Assembly (NCBI GenBank): GCA_904063045.1
Contig: CAJFCJ010000027.1
Coordinates: forward strand, 64,501 to 128,500
Direction: 5' to 3'
From: Dimorphilus gyrociliatus
Taxonomy: Eukaryota; Annelida; Polychaeta; Dinophilidae
DNA length: 64,000 nt
The notes under the pieces are model-generated. The model had not been told where the DNA came from and did not search any database. It saw only the letters and a program-made list of their open reading frames with translations. The position numbers and the translations under genes were made by a program. Below, piece after piece: positions 50,478 to 58,728 of this stretch. Every line of letters starts with the position of its first letter. The stretch's first letter is position 1.

Positions 50478-50946
50478 AGTAGAAAGAGTTCACAAAGACG
50501 AAGAAATAGCACCCTCTTAGATTATAATTATTAATATTCATTTTACGATTTGCGCCTTGAATGGATTAATGAGATTTTTATCATTTCTTTTCTTAGTTCA
50601 ATTAATGAATAAATCCTTATCTTCTTATATCACAATATATAAATATATATATATAGATAGATAGATATATAGATTTAAAACCTACAAATTTGTTCTGAAG
50701 TACACTTATTCATTGGTAATTCTATTCTTTGCACTATCTTTGTCCTTTTACTCTATTGACTTAAACTAATACTATTAATTCTCTACTCACCGCTAACGTT
50801 CTTCGATGTAACTCACTCCAACAAGAAACTTGGCATCTCGCTCGAAACATAACGTTCTTAACACTAGTTATATCCGAACTTGTCGCTTTCATCACTAGAA
50901 TTAATAGAATCCAAGTAAAGTTTGTTATTCTTTTGAAAAATTTCAT
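18548..50946 (-). CDS. ANOS1: Anosmin-1 (KAL-1) homologue lacking the WAP domain, eleven exons
   Basis: Exons in transcript order (minus strand): 50946-50791, 27780-27709, 21162-21103, 21010-20911, 20844-20198, 19955-19853, 19776-19577, 19387-19201, 19089-18869, 18779-18620, 18576-18548. All are GT-AG and phase-consistent, giving 644 residues (about 680 in vertebrates). Anosmin is a secreted heparan-sulphate-binding matrix protein that guides neurons and epithelia and modulates FGF receptor signalling. A signal peptide (residues 1-24) is followed by the anosmin cysteine box with exact family spacing: RARCQVSC; C-x5-C-x2-C-x3-C in [25 protein letters not shown]. Four FN3 repeats follow, near 135-238, 243-368, 382-500 and 518-625. 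Between the cysteine box and FN3-1 the family has a four-disulphide WAP domain; here KKGPSPPRR goes straight into FN3-1, across a 66-base intron with no room for a missing exon. FN3-2 carries basic clusters KKRRKNRQR and RRRRKRR. The short acidic last exon (GKNEEEDDR) is the least certain piece. Confidence 0.94.
21163..27708 (-). other. Anosmin intron 2 (6.5 kb)
   Basis: Contains a long (GGAT)n block at 21723-21800, (GA)n at 23888-23917, a 23-bp ATTC tract near 23331-23350, GCTACTACT-type triplets near 25373-25410, and a GC-richer island at about 25850-26130. Open frames on both strands at 22596-23064 do not resemble known proteins. Confidence 0.8.
21723..21800. repeat. (GGAT)n microsatellite
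   Basis: Tandem GGAT units with GATA and GGTG variants. The same unit recurs at 6083-6130, 17391-17421, 23828-23850, 54042-54084 and 54646-54682, so it is a common microsatellite type in this genome. Confidence 0.9.
27709..27780 (-). CDS. ANOS1: Anosmin exon 2: central cysteine box
   Basis: A 72-base, phase-0 exon flanked by a TTTTTAACAG acceptor and GTGAGTAC donor. It encodes [13 protein letters not shown] followed by [11 protein letters not shown]. Joined to exon 3 (CLQPC) it recreates the anosmin C-x5-C-x2-C-x3-C pattern exactly, which ties together exons separated by thousands of bases. Confidence 0.9.
30440..30860. promoter_or_regulatory. Candidate intronic regulatory island (E-boxes, CRE, GC block)
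   Basis: A non-repetitive, GC-richer stretch inside anosmin intron 1. It contains two CACGTG E-boxes (30471-30476, 30627-30632), a perfect TGACGTCA CRE palindrome (30699-30706) and a GC-dense CCG/CGC block at about 30745-30797. The function is inferred from motif density only. Confidence 0.35.
34843..34875. repeat. (GATA)n microsatellite
   Basis: About eight tandem GATA units inside anosmin intron 1, followed by GA and GAAA tracts to about 34933. Confidence 0.9.
35400..36000. promoter_or_regulatory. Candidate intronic regulatory island with C/EBP palindrome
   Basis: About 600 bases free of microsatellites and higher in GC than the surroundings. It includes ATTGCGCAAT at 35975-35984, a perfect palindromic C/EBP-type site, and a CGCCGCGCAAACGG block near 35840. 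Inference only. Confidence 0.3.
37119..37153. repeat. (TA)n microsatellite ending in TACTGTATATA
   Basis: About 17 TA units followed directly by the TACTGTATATA word seen beside many TA tracts here. Confidence 0.85.
41313..41351. repeat. (TC)n microsatellite
   Basis: About 19 uninterrupted TC units, one of the longest of many TC/GA tracts in the window. Others are at 31566-31597, 33796-33823, 46899-46932 and 50453-50478. Confidence 0.9.
41837..41871. promoter_or_regulatory. E-box cluster with inverted repeat
   Basis: TGCATCTG (41837-41844), a 6-base gap, then CAGATGCA (41851-41858) form a perfect 8-bp inverted repeat. CATCTG, CAGATG, CAGGTG and a further CAGATG all lie within 35 bases. CANNTG sites of this kind bind bHLH factors; the function here is inferred. 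Confidence 0.35.
50791..50946 (-). CDS. ANOS1: Anosmin exon 1: signal peptide and first cysteine pair
   Basis: It encodes 52 residues starting [10 protein letters not shown], with a hydrophobic core WILLILVM and a likely cleavage after about residue 24. It then gives [10 protein letters not shown], which matches the first C-x3-C pair of anosmin. The exon ends in phase 0 at a GTGAGT donor. The next exon that fits by phase and homology is 23 kb away at 27780-27709. Confidence 0.88.
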
Positions 50947-53029
50947 CTTCTTTTTTCTTTTTGCTTTGGGCCTATTTCTCTCTTCAAACTTGTATATTCA
51001 TATATATACTTTCATACGCGCTGAATAGGCTTAATCAAAACAATATATCTCGCTTTCTGGTTGGTTTATTATTAAATTATTATTGTTAAAAAACGGCAAC
51101 GATGCAGACGTTCATCGCGTCAGAAGCTTCGTCGCTAGACTGTCGAGCAACTTTCCTATTCTTTGCACTATTTAGTAGGGTAGCCAGTTCCGTAGAGGAG
51201 TATATCGAAGAGAATTGAGTCGGCGAGCAAGTAACCGAACTTTACCAGCTTCCGTTGATTGGCTGTACTGGTATCAGCAAACCCTAAAGCGAAATCCGGT
51301 ATATTTTTTGTAGTTCCAACTAGATTTTCGGGTTCAACGCCGACCAATTCAAAGACACAAAGGTTTTATTGGAATATTTACAGGAAACTTTACCAATTAA
51401 CAATTGGAATAGTGAAAATACATAAAAAAAACAGAGGGGAAAAAGTTTATTTACAACCTTTCTAATTGATTCTGACAAGTTTTGAACAAAATTCCTTTAA
51501 TCACTGGAAATTCTATGCCGTCGATAGCGGATTTCGCTCAAGTAAAGTTCTATAGAGAAATCGAATTTTTCCAGTTTTACATCGCCTAATCTACTCAACA
51601 GCCTCTATGTAGAGAGGTGTTTGTAAAAAAAGAAAAGAATATTAAATGCGCCATCTATTATTTATAAATCACATTATTTAGGAGTAGAGTGCTTGTTTTA
51701 ACTACATGAAAATGTAATCTAAACGAGTTTTGAATAAAAGAACAACGTAAACCAATGAAAAACATATGCTAAACATACTTTAAAACTCTTAAATTAATTA
51801 AATAACTTTTCCTCTTATTCTCCCTCTCTTTCTCTTTCCCCTCCCCCTGCTGTCCTTCCTTCTCTCCCTCTCTCTCTCTCTCTCGTTCCTTTCTCTTCTA
51901 TATGTAAATGAGGTGTTTGCATAGTTTTTATTGGTGTTGAAATGCTTTTATTAAAGTGAATAAACAAATCGGCTAGACGGTTATAAAAATAGAGAAAACA
52001 CAGTTAAAAAAACGAACAAGAGACATTGAAACTGTAGGTAGAAAAAGCGATAATTTATAGTTAACCGTTAAAAATCACGTTCCTGCGGGATATAAAAATG
52101 TAAACAAAGTAATAAAGATAAAGTATGCTTCCTATTTGTTGAAATAAAATTAACGAGACGAAGGAAGAGGTGAAGAGTGGAGGAGAGGCGGAGGGAAGAG
52201 GAGGGGAGGGGAGAGGTGAAAATTTTAAAGGAGAAATAGGAGAAGGACGCGTACTGTATTGTTTTTATCGTAGAAAGTTTTCTACCTTTGTCTCTGTCGT
52301 TCTCTGCCTAAATACAAATACTGTATATTGTATATACACACAACACACATTTATATCCTTTCTCTTCTTTTTCCTCGTCTCTGCCGTTTTCCATGCCTAT
52401 CTGCTTGTTTTTCTCTCCTTCCCCCCTCAAATGCAACAGTCATCCTTCTTCCAGTCGGTAAATGTAGCCGCCCGACTATTTATATTAAGTATTCAGGGAA
52501 AGAGAAATAGTTTGTATACTTTGGATCTGAATGAACAAGGAGATTTTACTGAGGGGGAACATCTTAAAAAAACAGAGTCACTTTAAATATAATAAATATA
52601 CTGTCCTCTTATTACGAATAAATGAGGTCTCCTCTCAAAAGGAAAGCAGAGACGAGTTCTTTCAAAAAATTAATACATTCTATAATGAGAAAAAATATTA
52701 GAACTATGTATTTTTTTCTCTAATCGTCCCTTATCCCTTATCCCTCTTCTCTCTCTTCTCCATCATCTTCCTCTCTTTGTGTGTATCATTTTCTTTTTTA
52801 ACATCTTTTATCATACTTTATTCTTATTTGACCGAAATCAATTTTTACTTATTGATATGATAATTTTATTCACTAAGTTTTCTCTTAATCTCCTTCTAAT
52901 CGCTTTAAAAATTCCAATGGACAATCTACAGCAGTTGCCTTTAAGAAGATTGTAAATGAAAAACACGTTTTAAGCATTCGGGTTTATAAAATTCTACAAA
53001 TTACGCCATCTACCGTCAATTTCCGTTCC

Positions 53030-53060
<31 letters not shown>

Positions 53061-53495
53061 TCACTCTCTGGCTTTTGACTTTGAAACTAGTGTTGTCAAA
53101 GTGTACGTTATCGTTTTATCTGTAAAGCATACCTAATCGTGTATTTTTGCTAATCTCTTACGACTAACAGTGGATTTATATTTCAGATTTGTAATCGAAA
53201 TCACATCCAAACCGAACCCAATACGCCCAACTAATCATTAGTAAATAATAAGAAATGCATCGCTTTAGGTCGATGGAAAGGGAGTGAAGAGAGAGAAAGA
53301 GAGAGAGAGAAATGGGAATGGAGGTATTTAGGATAAATGAAGAGAAACTATGAAAAGAAACCAAAAGAAGTCTATAGAGAATGTAAAGAGAAAACGAATT
53401 AAAATTGGCTCAAAGGCAATAATAATTTATCTTTTAAAAATTTTATATAGCAATTATAACTTTTGAAATTGTCTGTTAGGAAAGATAATAAGAGA
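50947..53495. other. Intergenic region, anosmin 5' end to PACC1 3' end
   Basis: Contains the anosmin 5' flank and purine-rich or TC-rich repeats (51870-51890, 52160-52220, 53032-53058). The + strand frame at 52170-52586 is driven by a GGA-rich repeat and has no recognisable domain. Confidence 0.5.
51100..51300 (-). promoter_or_regulatory. Putative anosmin promoter region with CCAAT box
   Basis: A GC-richer, non-repetitive stretch about 150-350 bases upstream of the anosmin ATG. On the minus strand it contains CAGCCAATCA (CCAAT box, near 51256-51265). No TATA box at a convincing distance was identified. The transcription start is not determined. Confidence 0.3.
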
Positions 53496-55271
53496 TTAGG
53501 CCTTTAAACGTCTTATTCCCGTAACTTGTTGTCGAACTTTCATTATCTTTTTCCTGAATGACAAACTTAGAGCGGTAAACTTTTCGAATGTAACCAAAAT
53601 TCCGCACAAAGAGGCGACAACACTCCAGGGTGTGACTGTATAAAGTAAGGTGGAAATTTCCATTAAGTTGTTCTTCCATTCGAAAAATATGAAAAAAGGT
53701 TCTCCAACGAATTTCTTTTTCCTAAATAATATGGTGCTAAACTGAAAGGGAAGAAGAGAGAAAGAAAGAATAACATTAAACAGTTTACATGTAAATGTTC
53801 AGCAAGAAACCTCTGTTTCAAAGTCCATTTGTTTTTCATTGACGTGATTAATCTCGTTAAAATCAATTCCCTTCACTTTCATTTTTATCCACATTCTCAT
53901 ATTGGCGGATAGTGCATAAGTCGGGTGTCTACCGTGCAACTCTTTCAGGTACTGACTGGGAGAAGGACTGAAGCAAAAAACAAGACACCAATAAGCGAAC
54001 GCCGAAAGAAGCAGGAAGAGTTTAATAAAGTAACTAAATCAAATAGATGGATGGATGAATGGATGGATGGATGGATGAATGAATGAAAGTCTAAAGAAAG
54101 AGAACATAAATAATAAATTAATCATATAAACTGTGTCAAAACAATGCCAGAAAAAGGTATAGCAAAACCCTTTTCCTTCTCTTATTTTAGTTTTGTTCAT
54201 GTTTATGTTTTCTTTCCCTTTCACCCACCTCTCCTCGATTTCCTTGTAGGAACTGATGATATAATACGAAACCGCGTAGAAATCCTTAGTCTTGTCTAGG
54301 CCTATGAAATGTAGGAAGAGTGCCTCGATTTCCTTAACCCGAGTAGGGCCTCTTTAGAGAAGAGTGATAAGATTAATGAATAAATATAGCAGTAAAGAGA
54401 TAAAAGGAAAGGAGAAATGAAAAAAATAACACTACTTGAAGACGAGAGCATTTCGGCTGAGATTATTAATTGGATCGTTATATGTAACATTCAAATATTC
54501 GCACGCCTTATTTTCAAGGTCTAATTCTTCTAGTTTCGCTGCAACATGATGAAAAAATTGTGGTAAAAAGAGGAAAAACAAGCTAGGCAGGTAGATAGGT
54601 AGTGGGTGACTGGGGGTCGGCAGGTAGCGATGACTGGATGAATAGCTGGATAGATAGATGGATGGATGGATGATGGATAGATACTAGGACAGATAAGTAA
54701 GTAGAAGGATAGACAGATAGGTGGGTAGATAGTTAGGGGGAGGAAGGGAGGAAGAGAAGGGCGCAAGAAAGGAGGATGGGAAAAGAATGAAAGAATGCAA
54801 GAAAAAAAAAATAAAAGAAATGAGATAAATAAAAAGAGAAAGATATCATACTTTTTGAGCCTATAATGTTATGGAAATAATGACTGCATGCAATGAAATT
54901 ATTACCAACTGGAAAGACGACAATAGCTGAAAAGAAAGAAAAGGGAAAAATAATTATAATATGAAAATTATGCTACGAGTTAAAAGCTTATGTAAATTAG
55001 CAAATAAGATAAGTATTCTTAACTGATGCATTCATCCTTCTTCATTTTGTTAAGTAACGAAAAAAAAAAAAAAGAGAAAAAAAGAAAGAGAAAGAAACTG
55101 GTACTCGATGTTAATGAGCTTTATATTTATCTTGATCGTTTTACACGTTCGTTTCTTATTCCTTCTGTATATTTCATACCATTAGATGTTGAGTCACTCT
55201 CTATATTCTGGAAAGGTAGTATATATAGTACATATACAAACAAACATATAGTATATACTAATATATGTAAG

Positions 55272-55303
<32 letters not shown>

Positions 55304-55424
55304 CATGTATTTATGCTAAGTCAATATATAAATAGAATATTTCTAAATATATCCCTTATAAATAACATCATACAAAAGCCTACACTTTGTCTTTTACCTC
55401 TCTGCCCCTTTCTCTTCCTCTTTC

Positions 55425-55474
<50 letters not shown>

Positions 55475-56356
55475 GGAAAGGGAAATTAATTTGGCTGGGG
55501 TTAAGCTATAAAAACGTTGTAATTTGGCCGCAAATCGAAAAACTTATTGCATTGACCCGCTGGGAGTAAAAGGCGTTTAACTTCTAGAATGCTCCTATTC
55601 ATTTAAGCTTAATTATAATTATAAGAGGAAAGCGGTCAATGAACCAAACAAACAGCTGTAGTGAATTTGGTAAACGATAAATATCTAGAAAAAGAAAAAG
55701 AGCATAACAAAAATCTTTTACTGACGTCTGGTAGAAGAAAGATGGTAAAAAAATAAGTCAGGGGAAGGTGAAATGGAAGAAAACAGGAGGTATTTGAAAT
55801 CAAACTGATCGTTTTTAGCTTAGGAGTATGCTTCATTCATTCATTCTATATAGAAAACATCAAACTCATTTTTTTTCCAACGCATTTTTTGCCTGGAGGT
55901 GGGCTGAAAAGTAAGAAAATAGTATGAGTGTCTATGTATTCTCTTACCGGGTGCTTTGTATTTATCAACTCTGTAGTATTTTAGAGATCTCACTGGATTC
56001 CTTAGAGATTTCACCAAGTCTTCAGTTGTTTTATAAATGAGAATTATCAAACCAAATACGACAATCAAATAGATAAAAACAACCACTATTCCCATACACA
56101 ATTTTCGTCCTGAAAACGAAGAGTCGTTGCCTTCTCCGTCATCGTTTTCATCGTAGTTCTCCTCCTCCTCATCGTCATCACACCCATTGAATGCATGTTC
56201 GTCGTCAGAGCAGTAACTATCCTCCCTGTTCCCATCGTTAGTTGGTTTTCTAGTACTCTTTCTCTTTTTCATTTCTTTCCTTTCCTCTTCCATTTCCTTT
56301 ATCGCCTGAAGGTGGTGAGCAGCGACGTGTTTGTTCTTCCGCTTTCTGTCGTCCAT
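53496..56356 (-). CDS. PACC1: Proton-activated chloride channel PACC1 (TMEM206) homologue, six exons
   Basis: Exons in transcript order (minus strand): 56356-55948, 54926-54906, 54538-54436, 54351-54229, 53967-53811, 53741-53496. The product is 352 residues (350 in human). PACC1 forms a trimeric acid-activated chloride channel with two transmembrane helices and a large ectodomain. Here a long charged cytosolic N-terminus with an acidic block (about residues 46-78) leads to TM1 (86-108, LCMGIVVVFIYLIVVFGLII). Then come NPVRSLKYYRVDKYKAP, matching the family motif after TM1, and glycosylation sites N160 and N169 beside NVTYNDPINN. Further matches are ALVFKGPTRVKEIEALFLHF, FYAVSYYIISSYKE, MRMWIKMKV and FFIFFEWKNN. 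TM2 (about 305-331) contains Lys325, which aligns with the pore lysine of the human channel (Lys319). A 21-base microexon supplies AIVVFPV. The donor after exon 5 (GTTTCT) is weak, but the frame closes at once if it is not used. Confidence 0.94.
54906..54926 (-). CDS. PACC1: PACC1 21-nucleotide microexon
   Basis: TTTTCAG acceptor, 21 bases, then a GTAATA donor. It starts in phase 1 and ends in phase 1, encoding Ala (split), IVVFPV and a split Ala. It replaces the GIALYPG-like stretch that follows DAP in vertebrate PACC1, so the joined protein aligns without a gap. Confidence 0.85.
54927..55947 (-). other. PACC1 intron 1
   Basis: A 1,021-base GT-AG intron (donor GTAAGA) with an A-rich tract, a TA block (55269-55302) and (TC)n(TA)n (55433-55475). 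The coding frame of exon 1 happens to stay open into it as far as 55841. Confidence 0.7.
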
Positions 56357-58728
56357 TTAGGGAATTCTTTAAAAAGAGGGCATAAAAAAAATACGAGTCA
56401 AAAGTGGATTGGTGTCTGGTAGGCGAATGTAAAAATTTTCGCGTCCGACTCTAGAGGCGGTAACCCGATGGACCGATAATTTTTATAAATTTCTTTTCAT
56501 CTATTGCTCAATAGAGTTGACTTTGTTTCATTCTATCGTTTCGCTGTTTGTAGTTTATAAGTAAAAATGTACTTCCTTACCCAAATAGAAGTGAATTTTT
56601 CCCATTCTTTTTTATAAGACATACAAGAATAAATTGTCTACTCCTGTAAATTTAATTTAGCTCTCTTCTATGAATTTCGTGAGTAGAAAGAGAGAAAAAT
56701 CAATTTTTTTCAGACTAAAATTGGGTTACACGATATTTTTTAACGAGAAAAATATGATTTCCTCTTCCTCTTTCTCTCTTTCTCTCTCTCTGTCTTCCAG
56801 CTAAGGCTATAAACTGGACCAAAATGAGAAATAGAGTAAGATGATGATAGATTTGTGCAACCCACTTTAAAAAAATGTATTTCTTCTATCTTTTAATGAA
56901 TTTTTTTACAAATGTATTGCTTAAATTAAAGGTACTCTTTCACTGATAATAAATACTTGATAAGCTTTTGCAGGTCGGATAAGAACACATGTAGCCAATC
57001 AGTGAATAACGTTTGTTGAAATGGAGAAAAAGAAGAGTAGTTTGTAGTTAATACGTGTACATAAAGGTTTTTTAAAATTTATACTCTTCTTTCATCTTTG
57101 AAAATCAACTAAAATATAGAATTGAAGAATTTAATTGCTAATAAAAATATACAAATCCAAACCTTATATTCCTTTTCACAACTGGGAATGTTTATCTATC
57201 TTCTCTCTCTCTCTTTCTCTTCTTTTCAAGTCTTTCAAGCAATCGAGATAAGGTTAGATTGTCTTCAATTAAAATTGTAGATAATTGAAATACTGTAACG
57301 CTAACTAACAGATCAATCGCACCACTCAAAAAGGGCAACGAGAATAGTAGAGAGGAACGGTGGCGTTCTAAAGGGAAGCACTCTAATATGTGGACATTTG
57401 AATAAAAATTGAGCTAGCGAGTGAGACAGGATAAGCGTATGAGAGAGCTGGCTTGCGAGGGAGGGATAAATAAAGTATAGGAGGAAGGAAGGAAGTAGTA
57501 ATAACTTTAGATGGTAATCGTAATAAAAAAATGCCCAATACAATTCTCCAACTTGGAAAGAATTGTTGAGGAAAGGGGAAAAAGAAGGATCAAACAAAAG
57601 TAGAGTAAAGAGAGTGATGGTCATTTTGTGTCAAAGATTTAATCAAAAAGAGGAAAAATGTATCAAATGTTTGTTACTATTATATGGATGGGCTATAAAA
57701 AGAATTTGTCTGGCTAATTGCTTCATTTGAATCTAATAGCGATTAGGCTTATTCGATTAGATTCGTTACACAAGCTATTACTCTAATAAGTGAAATGTAC
57801 ACCAGAGTTTAGCTTCCTTTCTTTTCGCTCTCTACCTCTCCTACTCTATCTTTTTCTTGCTGTTAAATTTAATTATGACCCTATTCGACAATTGATCCTC
57901 AAAGCACTCAGCCAAGTAGAAACGAAGACGTTTGCGTCACGAGTTTTTGGGTAGGCGTCGAACGTCATTGACCAACTTGTAGAGTTTTTAATGACAATGA
58001 ATCCTTTGAAATGATATTGAAATCTGGCTTAAAATAGAAGATGCTAATAATTATTCAATTTAATGAACTGCTTGATTTCTTATCATCAATTGATATCAGT
58101 CAATCTCTCATTCTATCTACGCATCTATCTTTCTATCTATAAATCATTTCTTTCCATTTTGGCGAATCAGTCTATGTATGTATCCTTAATAATAAATAGA
58201 TGTCTAACCGTTTTTGATTATTTCTTTTATATTTTTTTGGGCTTCATTTAGAAGAAAAAGACAATAAAATAGAAAATCAACTAAAAAACTATCAAATAAA
58301 AATGAAATAATAAAGAGAATAGCAACAAGAAAAGAAGAGACTCAAATACAAGAATATCGATGTAATGTATATATATATATATATATATAATTATATGTAT
58401 ATATGTGAAATATGTCGAAAATAAAACCTTTCAGTCTCTTAGCATGAAAACATATAAATAATTTAATTGATGAATAAATTATTCAAATTATATGGTAATT
58501 ATTCTCTAAAGAATTGATACTGAAAAAGCTGCATGTTACGGAAAAGACTGTAAAATTTTCACAAAGAGAATCAAATAGAAAGATAATAAATAGTTAAAGA
58601 GAAATAAATAGATTGAAGAAATGATGATACTATATATATATATTAGTATATTCATATCTTACAGCCAATGGAAATATCTGTTGTTCGTCTTGTTAAATTT
58701 GTAGTATCATACTCGTTTGGAGAGGATG
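56357..58728. other. Intergenic region, PACC1 5' end to ImpL2-like 3' end
   Basis: Contains the PACC1 promoter side and the 3' flank of the ImpL2-like gene. Poly-pyrimidine tracts and a TA block near 58372-58400 occur. No gene is visible; the - strand frame at 57313-57624 is Leu/Phe-rich low complexity. Confidence 0.5.

Larger units (their letters stand above)
27781..50790 (-). other. Anosmin intron 1 (23 kb), no nested gene found
   Basis: It runs from the donor at 50790 to the acceptor at 27781. I read both strands for exon-like conserved sequence and found none; the longest frames (31606-31923, 36608-36916, 40148-40483, 45118-45432) look fortuitous. It is a mix of TA, TC/GA and GATA repeats with GC-richer unique islands near 30400-30860, 35400-36200, 38040-38140 and 41640-42060, reported separately as possible regulatory elements. 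Confidence 0.8.

Noticed and set aside
52170-52586. 138-codon + strand frame between anosmin and PACC1
   Set aside because: The first part is a GGA-type purine repeat and the rest is hydrophobic low complexity, with no family resemblance.
55841-56356. 171-codon frame taken as a stand-alone single-pass membrane protein
   Set aside because: The conserved PACC1 sequence stops at the GTAAGA donor at 55947; the remaining codons are intron and match nothing.
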